In this document: positions 45,057 through 57,145 of the stretch, one piece after another
Position numbering within the stretch: the stretch's first letter is position 1
How the letters are laid out: the number at the start of each line of letters is the position of its first letter
NCBI GenBank assembly: GCA_039619475.1
Contig: CM077115.1
Span: 59,092,864 to 59,156,863 of the forward strand
Direction: 5' to 3'
Length of the DNA stretch: 64,000 nt
Source of the DNA: Icerya purchasi
Lineage: Eukaryota > Arthropoda > Insecta > Hemiptera > Monophlebidae
Notes under the pieces: model-generated
Database searches by the model: none
What the model saw: the letters and a program-made list of their open reading frames with translations, nothing else
What the model was told of the DNA's origin: nothing
Position numbers and translations under genes: made by a program

Positions 45057-45157
45057 ATTATTCCATAGTTAAGTACGAAAATTACGATTTAATCGGAGAA
45101 ATCGGATGCATCTTTTTGCTCGGTTAAATCGAAAATCGGATAATCGGGAGGCTACTG

Positions 45158-46685
45158 TATATACACAGGGTGATTATAATTAAAATTCAAGTTTCAAAAC
45201 GCTACAAAAAAGAATATATATTGGTACTGGTATCGTCGATAAATCTAAACTCAAAATTGTTTATCATTTAAATGGTATCTATAACTTCCGAAACTGAAAG
45301 AAATTATAAGGAGGATGGTTAACGACTTTATAAAACACGACTCGCGTGGCACGAAACCGTATCGTATTCTAATCTATCGTAACGTTTAGACACAGTCCGG
45401 GATGTGGATTAAAAACGAATGTTGCGAAACTATAATTTAACTTATAATTGTGATTATAAATTATTAATTTAAAAATGAAGAAAACCGTCATGTATTGCAA
45501 GAAACATTTCTTAGCAATATCCAAATTTTTTTAAGAGCTATTAATAAATAATTCAGTGATCACTTCGGTGTAAATATTATCACTGTTCTTGAAATATTCG
45601 TGGAAAATAATTTTAGTAGCAATACGTTTATTAATTTCCTTTAAAGATTTTACAAATCTGCCGTTGTGGCTCTGTGACGTTACGAATGAAACAAAGATCT
45701 AGAGTGTAATTTTAACAGTTAACCAATTAATATTCTATTATAAAAAATTATATGTGAAATTTCAACTCCAATTACAGCTAAAAACACACATTCAACTCCG
45801 AGCCCGACCGTCTCGTTACAGATGCGAGTACACAAGCGGAGAAGACACCATTGTCACAGCCGAATAAACTGATAGAGTTGTATGTAGGACCCTGGTTATG
45901 AGTAGAGGCGACAAGCGAATAAGCAATTGCGAGCGCACATTGGCGCGCAGATTGAAAACAACGGAGCTGGTAACGGCTAGGCGAATTTTACTCGCGCGAG
46001 TACAGGTGAATATGAGCGAGTAATGGACTCGTTTCAATTTATCTTGATTGGTTCGCACAAGCACGCGTTTTTCCATAGGGCCATTTCTAGAGCGCCAACT
46101 GCTATTATTTTTTTCTGAAACGTAATGCAGATGTTGCGCGCGGATATGAACTTCCATCGATTGTGCACATTCCTATGTCGTTGAATACAAAAAGAAAAAA
46201 AAAAAAAATGGTTTTCTGGGACAAGTATGAAATTAGTCCACGAAGTTTTGAAAATTTAAAATATAACACTTGTGTGACGTTGTGCCTCACTTCATTTTCC
46301 TTTAATTTCAATAGTATCGTGATAAGAAGAAGCTCGGTTTGAAATTTATCGTGAACTTAAACGCTCAGTATTGAAGTATTGTGTGTACTCATATTTCTGT
46401 TTTTTGTATGTTTTTATTTGTTTTGCTTTTTTTTTAAGTTCAATACAATTACAGATTTTAATTTTACGAATAAACGTTAATTTTTTTTGATTTCGAACTT
46501 TTATATTAGTTGCTAAAATTATTTTCAGTGTTAATAACCGATATGTCGCGAATATATTACTTTATGTACTAAAAAAGAAAAGAAAAGTTTAATATAAAAA
46601 TTCGCTCTGGAGTAACAAGATCATCTCTCCAAGCGAAAGCATGCGTATCGTGCTTCAACAAATTTCACAGCAGAATACAGGCGAA
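45158..46685. other. Sequence without recognisable gene
   Basis: The left edge, acagggtgattataattaaa at 45167-45186, looks like an end of a mariner/Tc1-type element, but no matching right end was found. The block 45790-46160 is CpG-rich with an unassigned minus-strand frame. A-rich homopolymers lie at about 46193-46207. Confidence 0.35.
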
Positions 46686-46689
46686 ACAT

Positions 46690-46978
46690 GGTCGTCGCTA
46701 GCGGGGGGCAGGGAGGGGCAGCTGCCCCCCCCTGGAGCCTTGAAACTTTTTAATCAACTGGCATTGATGAATATTCATAGGCGCGTAATCATGGACAATT
46801 TGGAAAACTTATGTTTTAATTAAGATTTTATTCTTGTTTAATAAAATATTAAGCCTTTACAACTTATAAATTTTATTTTTCCTATAACTCATATCCTCTT
46901 TCTATCATCTTGCCCCCCCCCCCCCGTGGCGGCTGACAACTCATCTTGCCCCTCTCTGGCTCATCGGCTGGCGACACC
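46690..46978. mobile_element. Short TIR element, type G3
   Basis: The left end ggtcgtcgctagcgggggg-cagggaggggca and the right end read inward ggtgtcgccagccgatga-gccagagaggggca are similar inverted ends. Inside each is a further C-rich or G-rich block (gctgcccccccc; tcttgccccccc). The interior is AT-rich and has no coding capacity. It is unrelated in sequence to types G1 and G2 but has the same architecture. Confidence 0.6.
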
Positions 46979-49900
46979 CTTGAGGCGAGATATATCGGTT
47001 CGATATTGTTCAATTTTTAAACAGAATAGTTTAAAACTATTCTTAAAAATTATAAATATAAACGTAAAAGATTTTATCAAATTTTATCGCAGATTCAAAA
47101 TTCTGTTATAAATAAATTAGGAAATACACTGTACTACACGATATCGTATTATATTTTCGAAATTTTACCATTTAACTTTAAATTATATTACAATTCCCGG
47201 AAACACGTAAGTATAAAAACATTTATATAAACAGTTAAATTTTAAATATATATATAGGCAACAGTAAAACGTATGTTATACACTATCGTATATAGTTTGC
47301 TAAAACTAATGTAGTTGATATTTAAAGCTAAAATAAAAATCTATAAGTAAACAAATAAGTTAATTTAAAAACTCTTTTCTTAATAAATTCAATTTACGAT
47401 GTTGTATTTCAAAATTTTTACTTCGTTTTGGTATTGAGAGAAAAAAGAAATGTCTCTAAAGATGTTATATTATCATTACCGGCTGCTTGAGTGTAAGACT
47501 AATAATAATTTTCCATTACCTCCGACGAAAACACGTAGAACAACTAGGAATCACAGGATAGTGTACTATAGTCGACCGAAAGGTATAAATAGCAAGATAG
47601 ACACACTGATGAGGCAGTATTTATTAAATTTCTGGTGCACAAATTCCAGAAGATTTAATGAATACAGAGATATGACTTTGGAAACTGATAATTAAACAGC
47701 GGCTGATTGATTAAATACATAAGTGTGACAGTAAGTTATTTTTTAATTGTATATAATGGTGGAGAATCGATCATATGTATACACATAATTAAGACGGATG
47801 TTCGTCAAGTGTAATAATATGATATGAGTCCTGTGTATAATGTAAATTAAGTATTAAGAAATATTATAATTTTATTAATGAATAAACGATGATAAGAGTG
47901 TTGGGCACCCACAGATGGGCAGTATGCCTTGTGGTAACCGCAACTTATTTCAAAATTAAAAAATGAAATCTACTTCGTTTACATTTCGGATAACATATGT
48001 TAAAAGTTGTGAATGTTGACTGAAGTGATAAAATCGATATAATCTCACCTAGTATTACATACACGACAAGCTTTCATTACATTCGTCGTGCCTTAGCATT
48101 CATTTATACTTTTATATTCTTATAAAATCAACTATTCAAAAACAATATGTCTAACCTAATACTTGTAGAAATTATATTCGACAATTTCTTTTCAGTTAGC
48201 ATTTATTCCTTTAGCTTACCCCTTACAAATTACATAATATTTTATTAAGCTTTCATCGCAGTAACTTTTAACTTTTAAGTAGCATTATAAATTATTTTAA
48301 ATTAAAATTTACAATTTTTCTATTATTACAACGGCTAAATATTAAATTTTACTAAAACATTTCATAAAACTGACTTATAATTCTATTCAATTTTGTAATT
48401 TCGCTACAATTAAGTTTAATAAATTTTCTTATATGTATATTTCACACAAATCAACTTATTCTTCTTCCTTAAACAATTAATATATTTTGAAAGTAGGCCT
48501 ATTTTTTCTCTTCGTTATTTCCATCAATATCGCAACATCGTACCTCTAGGTAGTTTTATTATTTAAATACGGTTTATTTTATATCTGCATCATTATCTAC
48601 ATATAAATTACCATTATATGCACTTTTGTTAGCAATCGTTATTATTCGTCTATTATTATTTTATACCGAATAATTAGTTTGCATATTATAATTGAAGCTT
48701 ACGCGCCGCCAACTGTATAGGGATTGGGGTATATGTGTGTTTTTTTAAATTTTTATTCTAGCTAGATTTTATATTACATTATTCTTGTATCGTAATGTTT
48801 AATTTAAACCAAGTAGTCTATCGTCTAAGGACACATAATAAAATACGTAAACAACATGAGTTATCTAATGATGTTGAATTTATAAATTGTATGCTTAAAA
48901 GATTAATAATAATAATAAAAAAAAAAGTCTAAGAATATTTTGATTTTTACATAGCTGTAGTGTGTTTATTAATACTTCCGCTATCCGTGCTGACCGTAAG
49001 CGCATAAGCGACTTTAAGCTTAAATTTTAATTTACATGATTTGATTTGATAATTGTAGTTTTTTAGATCCTCTGCGTTTTAAGTTAAAAGTGATTTCAGA
49101 AATTACTTGCACAAAGTTTCTGCAAATTTTATGCAATTGCATACCACCGTTTATGAATTACTCACCGGTAATTTTTAAAATACTAATACATACGCGTTTA
49201 CTATTAAACAGCCAGTAATATCGTGTATCGGCAGTATTAAAATTCATCTAAAGAATGTACCTGACAAGCTATCTTTAACTGATCTGCCGCGCAGTATCGT
49301 TTATTTACTTATCTTCTCCATTTCGGATATTTGAATGTGCACTATCGTATTCCTTGATGTTTGAAAAATTTCGTTTCATCTAATTCTTCATTTAAATTAT
49401 AAAATTCACCGCGCGCTGAACAACTTTTCAAAATCGCATTACTTAATTTTCATCTCTAGAAATTTTAAAATAAAATTCATATTTTTTAAAATAACTCCTT
49501 CGAAACAGAAAAATACTATCGCATATCGCTAAACCTATTCAGAATAATATGCCAAACAAGACTGGTTATTAAGTATCTCGTTAGGGTTACGGAATATTCC
49601 ACCGATTGTTAATTCATTGCAGTTGTAACAACCGCAATATACTCGCGTGACAATGTAAACCGCTGGGGAAGGTTCGTACAAAACGTGTAGGAATTTCAAC
49701 AATTTTTATAGGAACTCCACAGAAATTCAAGCAAGTTCAAAAGAATTTATATCAGAGGTTTGTCCCTCCTCGAAATAAACATTACACGATTCTGTTACGA
49801 TCTGGGTTTTGTATTTTTCTGAAAAGGTTAATTTTTGTTTATTTTATTTAATTGTTTTGTACTTGAATAGTGCTCGTAAATCAAAAAATCTCACATTTCA

Positions 49901-51160
49901 AGAGAATTGCCTTTTTTATTAAAACTTTTAAAAACTTTTTTTTTTTGCGCAAAAAAGTTTAAATATAAAAAATAATTTGCTTTTTTGAGTCGTTTCAGCT
50001 GGTATTTAAAAAGTCTACTGAGGCACGACTAAAATAACATCGGAATCGAAAACTGCGTCAAAATAGCAGTCGTATTAGAGTGATAAACAGAGGAACGAGA
50101 TTTCAGGAAAACATACCAATACAAACACACGAATACATGTACATCTATATATATATATATATAGGAAAAGAGGGAGATATTTATTTTTTTCAAATTATTA
50201 AGTACTTCTTGTTTCACTTCCAGCCGGCATCCCAATTGTAAATAAAAAGAAATAGCCCTCAATTAATCGAGATACGATTGCATGAAAACTTTTTCTTTGT
50301 CACCAATAGAGGTTTCCGTCTCGAAGCTTTTTATTTGTTATCAAGCTTTCCCTCATCAAAGTTGGATCTTCGTTCGTTCCTTCTAATTTAATGTTCCGTC
50401 CGCTCTGCCGTGTGCTTAATACCACAACAATTGGCTCTTTTCCACTGGTTTCGGTTATTTCCAACCGCAAATCCAATCATTGCAGTGGCGAAATTATTAT
50501 TTTCGATTACTTAACGAAAGCACCGAGTAATACCCTGGTAATAGTTGGTCACCGTAAGCGGGTATCATTATCGTAAACTAATACCTTTTTTTCCGACAGT
50601 TAAATATTCGGTAGACTAAGCCGGCTGAAATTTTATACTTCCCCACCAACTTTGAAACCAGTAATCCGCTTCGCTAGTTTTCTGTTTTCCTTATAGAAGT
50701 GGCCAGGTGGCTTTTATATAAAGGGTAAATGGGGAGAAGACAAAGGAGTACGAACATCTCTGTTAAGTGCTAAGAAACATTTTTTTGTTAATCCGGAAGA
50801 AATAAATGAAACATTTTGCATCGTGAGAATGTGATGAATACAGTTTTTTTCCCTCTCCAGATAGTGTTTCATAATTTCTGTACAATGATAAAGAATGCAC
50901 GAACAAAAATTACTTTTATATTCTAGAAGAATAATAACATGCGATACGCCTACACATTTGCTGAAAACAAGAAGAAAAAAGGTTGATACAAGCCAACGCG
51001 AAAACGGATTTCCTGATGTTGCCAACGAATTTAATTATACTTATCATAAAAAACACGACTTTCATCAAATTCCTTTGAACCGTCTGGCGATCATATGGAA
51101 TCCCGACAGACTTTTTTACAGTGTTAATAATAATTAGTATAGATAAATTTAATATAGGTG
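46979..51160. other. Very AT-rich 4-kb stretch without recognisable gene
   Basis: No domain, LINE block or family repeat was recognised. An ATG-started frame of 81 codons at 47450-47695 (MSLKMLYYHYRLLE...) has a basic, non-repetitive composition but no known motif. The flanking region 47700-49600 is extremely AT-rich. A TA run lies at 50147-50162. Confidence 0.4.
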
Positions 51161-51162
51161 TA

Positions 51163-51532
51163 CGCAGGGCTGTATTTGAGGGAGGGGTCAACCCCCTCCC
51201 CGAAATGTTTGCGAAATCATAACTGCTTGAATTAAATGAACCGAAATTTATAATAAATTTATTTCTTTTGAATTTTCGACAAAAGAAAAGAAAATTAAAA
51301 TTTTTATGAATTCTATGGAAATGACTTATTTTTTATTTGTTTTTATTGTAGTGTTCAAATATTGCATATACAATAATTGACTACAAGACTTTAGTGTACC
51401 ATTTATAAATAAATATATTTCATGATAATACACACACATACACATATATATGTATATGTATAAATATAAAAATATTTTCGTAACCCCTCCCCCCCACCCC
51501 AATTTTGGTCTAGATATGGCTCTGGGTGTACG
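51163..51532 (-). mobile_element. Type G2 TIR element, copy 2
   Basis: An inverted copy of the element at 7821-8170, alignable along its length. Shared blocks are gaattaaatgaaccgaaatt, ataaatttatttcttt, aaaattaaaatttttatgaa, gactttagtgtaccatttat and a terminal aattttggtctagatatggc. Ends: tacgcagggctgtatttgag at the left and, read inward from the right, tacacccagagccatatc-tag. The G-rich block (gagggaggggtcaacccc) forms a local hairpin. Confidence 0.8.
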
Positions 51533-51925
51533 TGTATTTTACGGTGATTTATTTCGGCTATCGTAAAACTACTGAACATATTTTAAATAGCTTAGTTACT
51601 AATTGATCAACGCTAATAATATTGCTAAAATCAGTATTACTAACAGCCGGAAAGAATACACTTAATATTATCAGGAAAGTTACATGTTACACAGTTATTT
51701 GAGTGTGCAATTTTATGTTTTTATGTAAATAATCTTCAAATAGGAATTGTAAATTTAAAAAAATTTGGAGTAAATACTATATTATGATTGGGAATTTTTT
51801 TTTAGCTATACTGTTATATTCGTCCCATCTGAAATTTATTATTATAATACTTATCTAATATTATAAGTTTAAACTGTTTAAGCGTTAACGATTTTTGTTC
51901 GTGTATGAAGTAAGACTGTTGATGC
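51533..51925. other. AT-rich sequence without recognisable gene
   Basis: This may include the decayed 3' end of the LINE to the right. No landmark was recognised. Confidence 0.35.
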
Positions 51926-51929
51926 TGTA

Positions 51930-52137
51930 CGTTATGGAATTCATGATTTAAATTGATGTTATTTTTTATTAAAAATATGTTAATATGTGTTTCTATATTT
52001 CGTAAGTTAATAGTTTAATACCTGCAATGACAGTGCTCTTGCCATGTAGCTGGTAGTTCTATAAGCTTTAATCATTTTTATTGCAATAGTTCTCTGAAAA
52101 CTTTTTAATATATTTTGAAATCTCTTAATTTTTAACA

Positions 52138-52168
<31 letters not shown>

Positions 52169-52700
52169 ATATCTATATATCTATATATCTATATATATAT
52201 ATCTATATATATATATATATATATATGTATATGTATATTACACTACCATAAAGTATGTTAGGCAATATTATTATACGATGTTATTCCCTTCTTGTAATTT
52301 AGGTTATTATTATTATATATAATAATTTGTTAAATACAATTAAAAATGTATTTATTTTCTTAGTGACATAGTGAAAATGATTATAAAATTTTTAGTTATT
52401 GTCTATTACTATACCTAAGTATTTGGTTTAACTAACCATACTAATATTTAATCCGTATTTGCGTTAAATTTAATCTTTTATCCTTTTTAAGTTTTTGTTA
52501 AACAACATGTGATTTCTGTATAAACCAGGTAAAATTTATTTTTCAATACATTTTCATTGTTATCGGCTATTACTATTGCAATATCATCTACGAAAGTGAA
52601 AATGTGTTTACATTAGTGGGAAATCATACATTTGAGAGAAATTTAAGTATTCCACAAGTACGGTCCTAAAATAGGGGTACTCCCATAATTAATTCTTCGT
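51930..52700 (-). mobile_element. R1-like LINE, heavily decayed RT and C-terminal remnant
   Basis: On the minus strand the catalytic neighbourhood reads STPILGPYLWN (about 52645-52690; family 'QGS.LGP.LWN') and FVDDIAIVIADNNENV (about 52565-52605; family '.ADD.A.V......'). The downstream block is QRTIAIKMIKAYRTTSYMAR (about 52030-52115; family 'Q......I..YRT.S..A....AG'). The order and strand are consistent. Stops, frameshifts and a TCTA/TA microsatellite at 52138-52226 break it up. It is a different, older copy than the R1 LINE at 43-45 kb. Confidence 0.65.
52138..52226. repeat. (TCTA)n/(TA)n microsatellite
   Basis: Perfect TCTA units grade into TATATC and TA units, lying within the decayed LINE. 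Confidence 0.95.
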
Positions 52701-55515
52701 GCAATTTGGAAAAGTGTGATGTCCTGTGAGTATTCTAGAACGGAACGGATTCGATAGGGCGATTTTGTATAACAACACTCGCTTTTACCGTATAAGCACA
52801 TTTCACCGGAAACAAATCCATCTGCTGTCAACATAACCCGCTTACAATTTACCATCCATTTTCTCGCGGTAGTAAGAATTGTGCCTGAGCAAAATTGATT
52901 CGCGAAATTAGACGATGTGTTTTCATGGTTGAAACGGTGGTGACTATTTAAAATAGAAATGAACATGTTCAGTAACATTTCATATGGGGAATATTTCCAG
53001 AGTTCCATAGAAGGAAATAAATTGATTAAATAAGCGAAATGAAAATTAAGAAATTACTTAGCCGTTTAACTCGCAAGTGCAGCTTTATTTTGGGGAGATC
53101 GGCTGGGTTTAAATGCCCTAAAGTATATGGAACCTTTGTTAATTATAGCTGAAAAAGAATAATTATCAAGTATAACTGAACACTTCAAGCGTAATCATTT
53201 TACATAAAATATGCTGGTAATGTAAAAATATCCCACCTTTAGTATTGGAACAAAGATAAATTTTAGTGAAGATATTTAATAGAATACGTATTATCTGAAC
53301 ATCTGAAGATTACAATTAATAAAAGAGAAACCTAATGAATAGGTAATAAAGATGAAGGCAAAATTTACGATTACTGGTATTTACGATTATTGGTATTTAC
53401 GAATTACTGGTATTTCCTTTTGTTTTGTTTTTTTTCTTTTCTTAATTAAAAGATAGGCGATAATTCAAGACTATTTCGGATATTCCGATAATTCGTAACA
53501 TCTATTTATTCTTCTTTTTTCCATTACTAAAGATAGGATGTTCTTCCGGAAAGAAAAACTTTTAGCATTTTTATTTAACATTTATTTTCTAGATATACAT
53601 ATGTATATGTTTTTTTCATTATTTTTATCAACCACACGTAACACACTACGTTTAAGTACTTAATTTCTTTATTACCTATAACACAATTGTATATCGTCGT
53701 TCGTCATAGTCCTTGGCCGGTACGAATTCAGTTCCCAGGATCTAGCTGCAGGTCTGCTCGTTAGTTCACATACTTTTCCCTCAATTACAGATTTTTCTGT
53801 TAGTTCGCCATACTACATGATCAAAGAATTATGCAGGATTCGCGCATAATTGTCCATTTTCATAATGGAATTTACGTGGTATCTTCTCATGGATTCACTT
53901 TTATTGAGTTCCGTGTGTGTGTGTGAGAACTCTTTTTATAAAATTCATGTTTCTCATCTTTTTTATTATCCCCCGATATCTGTTCACATTCGGTAAAGTA
54001 TGTAGATGGTCTTTATCGATTGTGCTAGCAGGTAATTTGTAATCGATCTGTCATCAGCGTTCGTCCTTTTCTATTTGTCTATATACTAAGACCGTAATAT
54101 ATGTCCATCAGTTTCAGACTCTAAGAAATAATTTCAAACGCTTCTCTACGTCGAATATTGCCCTATATTATAAAGTGTTGAATATTTAACAACGAATTTT
54201 CACTTAAACTTTGCGCGTAACACACTTATATGTGTATGTTGAATAAAACTACTAAGGGTATCCACACACACACACACACACAAACTAATACTTAAACCAT
54301 ATTATTTAATTTAAAAAATAAATAAATAAAAAATGGATAAAGAAAGTCTGGAAAAATAAAACAATATAATAGTATAGTGTATCATAATGGAACTAAACGG
54401 TTGCAATGAAAAGTAACCAGTTGGAATTTTCTCTAAAGTACTCAATCTTAAAAAATATTGAAAAATATTTAAAAAAATGTGTAATAAAATTACTGCCAAA
54501 AAGACACTTATAAATAATAGTTTAAAACTTAAAAGCTGTGTTGAGAATCTACAAACGAGGGCAGCTGCCTTGTTGGTTCTTCATATATGTACATACGTAT
54601 GTTATTTTTAAAAAAAAAGTTAAACACATACTAAATTAATTATTCCTTTTCATCGATCCTGTCATCTCATCTCAAAAATAATATACTTACATCGTTTATT
54701 ATACCGCTACGTGTTTAGTTTAATTATTACTTAGAAAAAAATATTATTGTAATAGTTTATTACGGCGAATAAAAAGATTCGAGACATTCCTTAATATTAG
54801 AATTTTACTGGCAGCTTTTATCCTGACAGAGCCTATAAATGTTAACATGTCTTTATGAATAGAATACATAACTGTGTAACTGTAATTAAGGTTATTAATT
54901 AAAAACATTTATAAATAACTTTAATAATGAATAATTGTAAACTGTCCAACATAATTATGGGGAAAAAATGAAAAAGGAAAACGCAACATATATAAAGTAC
55001 GGAACTAAAAAACTGATTAAACTGAGACTAATCCAGTGTGAATTGACTAATGAAGATTTAACTCGACTTGACTGATTTATGGTGTAAAGGAGGCCTAACA
55101 TCGAATAACGCCGATTCCAAATGACTCTTTTGTGTGCAACTATTTTCACAAATTTCATGTATCGCTAATTTCACTAATACGGAAATACTTTGTTTTACAT
55201 TAAGCGAAGCGATATTTTGGTAAGTTATCATGGCTGGTGCTGGTTTAAATTAGGTTATCCGTAGTATGCACTAAGCCCATAAACAATTTTTGATAAATAC
55301 CATCGAAATCACTGTGTTGACATTTTCAATCTCGCCCATACGTTATAAACACGTTTTCACGCGGAATATATTAATAATTAAAGAAGAAAAAGAAAAAACT
55401 TGATTATAAATAGACGAAATATTTTTGCACTTTTTGAAATTTCTGCTAAAATATTCCTAGAATTATTAAAAATCATAATTATAATTTTGCGGAGATCTTA
55501 ACAGCACACCTCAAT
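52701..55515. other. AT-rich sequence, one possible LINE trace
   Basis: A minus-strand frame (52643-53008) starts upstream of the LINE block and has no motif in its N-terminal half. A short triplication of a tttacgattactggta-like unit occurs at about 53366-53416. On the minus strand about 53770-53990 there is a faint LINE-like trace (MKMDNYARILHNSLIM, compare 'RMD..RL...'), too weak to call. Confidence 0.35.
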
Positions 55516-55519
55516 TCAC

Positions 55520-56003
55520 TGAATATATTGAGGGAAAACTATTTGTACTAATTGCCGTTAGCTAAAACAAAGATGGAGGAGCAAACCGACAGATACGTTA
55601 TAACTCAGTTGTTAAATAAAATGCCCAAAGGAGAAATAATACAGGAAGGGAAAATTGGGGTGAAAAAAAAGAAAATAAAAGAATGGTTGCAGAAAGAGGA
55701 AATATAGGAATAATAATAAGCATTAAATAAGAGGAAAGGGTACGGAAATAGTAACAAACAAAAGTGGAAAAAAAGGGGAAGGAAACGAGACGGAGCAAAA
55801 TAAATAAATAAAATAAATAATAGATTAGTTATAGCTAAGTTAGAAATAAGGAAAAATAGGATAAGTTGGTAATGAAATGACTTGAGCAGCGATAAGATTG
55901 TATAGTGTACAAGTAGTATTATAGTGTAGACATATTTTGGATGTAAGAACACTATACATATATTTAAAAAAAAACAAAAACAAACAAAAAACAAAAAAAA
56001 AAA
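55520..56003 (+). mobile_element. RepP, poly(A)-tailed retro-repeat, copy 1
   Basis: It aligns with 59470-59950. Landmarks are actaattgccgttagct, aacaaagatggaggagcaaa, ttataactcagttgttaaat, aaataaaagaatggtt, then A-rich sequence, a block taagaacactatacatat and a poly(A)-rich tail (about 55965-56003) interrupted by C. The tail and orientation indicate a retrotransposed sequence. It carries the small ORF described separately. I cannot place it in a known LINE. Confidence 0.65.
55573..55707 (+). CDS. Small conserved ORF in RepP copy 1
   Basis: The 44-codon frame starts at an ATG 53 bp into the repeat and reads MEEQTDRYVITQLLNK, then EIIQEGKIG and KIKEWLQKEEI before a TAG. It matches the frame at 59534-59689 at most positions (shared EQTD, ITQ, LNK, EII, KIG, KIKEW, EE), while the surrounding DNA is clearly diverged. 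The product would be highly charged and probably helical. It could be the beginning of a longer LINE ORF or a peptide in its own right. Function unknown. Confidence 0.3.
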   Translation: MEEQTDRYVITQLLNKMPKGEIIQEGKIGVKKKKIKEWLQKEEI

Positions 56004-56220
56004 AACGGATGAAACATTTTGGAACGAGCGCTGTTTTCATCGGCTTCAGGAGTGATAGGAGAATTTGGTGAAAATACGGACTTACAAACAAAAAATTCAA
56101 GTACAAAACATGGTGCCGAAATTGTGAAGATTCGGGGCTGTTTTTCGGCCAATGGAGTCAGCCAGTTGGTATATTTATATCTTGGTCAAAGCGCTGAACG
56201 ATTTTGTATTTCGGTTTAAA
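56004..56220. other. Sequence without recognisable gene
   Basis: A short moderately GC-rich stretch between RepP copy 1 and the dispersed repeat. Nothing was recognised. Confidence 0.35.
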
Positions 56221-57145
56221 TTATTTCCAGACAATGAACTTAAATATTGTAGTAAATGACGAATAATGGTTATCATTATAGAGGGTTCGAAAAGTATCAG
56301 AAACACGGATTGTAATCCGATTGAGAGTTTGTAGTATTACTTGCCAGGAAAAATTCATCAAAGGCCAGTTTTTAACTAAGCTCACAATTACAACATTGTC
56401 TACAAGAAGGATGCGATGATCCTTTGGCCCGAGTTGCTGGTTCGTCTTCATTCTTCTTCAAAATAATCCCATCCTCTAATCCCTTGCTTTTGTGTGTAAA
56501 TATTTCCATCTCAGATTTTGGTCGGATATGTACCCTTCTTCCTTTTCTAATTACCGCTTTTTTTATCTGTCCCTTCAGCCTAATTTTCCTTCCGATCCAT
56601 GGTTCCTTCTGTTTCCTTCAATTCCTCGCTTTGTTGTTGTCTCTATTATGCGTTTACGTTTTAATCATTCCTTGCTGCCTTCCTCCCGCTTTCGCTTCTC
56701 ATTAGCCTCTTGGCCCATGTTGTCCTCTCCATTCAAATGATGCGGTTGTTAGTGACGCCGATCACATGTTTATTAAGTGTTCATTTATTTCGGTGGAGCG
56801 TTCGGCTCTGTATTCCCACTTGCTTGGGCTGGGGTTTCCTGCTCCTTTTTGTATCCTGTCTTTTCCTTCTACACTTATTATCCCCTCCATTGTTTCCTTT
56901 TTATTAACGATAGCTGATCGTCTCACTATATAACTTTCGTTTTCCTTTAATTGTTTCTGGGTGAAGGTCCTTGGTTGACGAGCCCAATTTAAATAATAAA
57001 AAAAAAAAAAAAAAAGGATCCAATAAAATTCCCCATTAGTGATTCTCTGAGAAACTTAGTTTTCTTAGTGGCGCCACCATTAGCAGCTCTGTTATTAAAA
57101 GGTTTACACACACTAAATACGCTAATAGATCATTCCAGTTTGTTC
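56221..57145. repeat. Unclassified dispersed repeat, filled site (split by LINE-X)
   Basis: The two halves (about 56221-56417 and 57016-57145) join to match the uninterrupted paralogue at about 4600-4850. Joining points are aaggatgcgat on the left and aaggatccaat on the right, an 11-bp target duplication with two mismatches. On the minus strand the repeat reads LLVDNVVIVSLVKNWPLMN, possibly once coding. Not identified. Confidence 0.55.
56418..57015 (+). mobile_element. LINE-X 3' fragment, copy 7
   Basis: It begins just after the last RNase H motif with RVAGSSSFFFKIIPSS and SDFGRICTLLPFLI (56424-56560). It continues in a shifted frame with RLRFNHSLLPSSRFRFSLA (about 56650-56708). It then enters the knuckle region (about 56740-56800, D-A-D-H-M-F-I-K-C in a third frame). 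The 3' end has tttctgggtgaaggtccttg and gttgacgagccc, and then poly(A) 56998-57015. The insertion boundaries are defined by the target duplication. Confidence 0.85.

Larger units (their letters stand above)
42008..45157 (-). mobile_element. Tigger/pogo-like DNA transposon 2, split by an R1 LINE
   Basis: The left end (t)agtagcctcccgattaac-cgag at 42008 and the right end read inward, cagtagcctcccgattatcc-ga, at 45157 are inverted repeats. Subterminal ggttaa/cggttaaa blocks are also inverted. TA dinucleotides flank both ends. The minus strand carries transposase pieces. An R1-clade LINE (43234-45056) lies inside, framed by a 14-bp direct repeat. Without that LINE the element is only about 1.3 kb, and the N-terminal third of the transposase gene is missing, so it was already internally deleted. 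Confidence 0.8.

Noticed and set aside
45167..45230. acagggtgattataattaaa as the left end of a mariner/Tc1 element
   Set aside because: No inverted partner was found within several kilobases and no transposase sequence lies downstream.
48900..49000. Small tandem and homopolymer runs suggesting a CRISPR-like or satellite array
   Set aside because: No regularly spaced identical repeats with unique spacers were seen; these are ordinary AT-rich simple sequences.
53770..53990. Possible LINE block (KMDNYARIL) on the minus strand
   Set aside because: Only one short motif fits, and the neighbouring blocks expected in order are absent.
54955..55158. 67-codon minus-strand frame
   Set aside because: No motif, low complexity, no repeat partner and no start context.
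55605..56106. Long hydrophobic minus-strand frames (up to 129 codons) that look like membrane proteins
   Set aside because: They are antisense to an A-rich retro-repeat. Phe/Leu/Tyr-rich products are the trivial complement of A-rich DNA.
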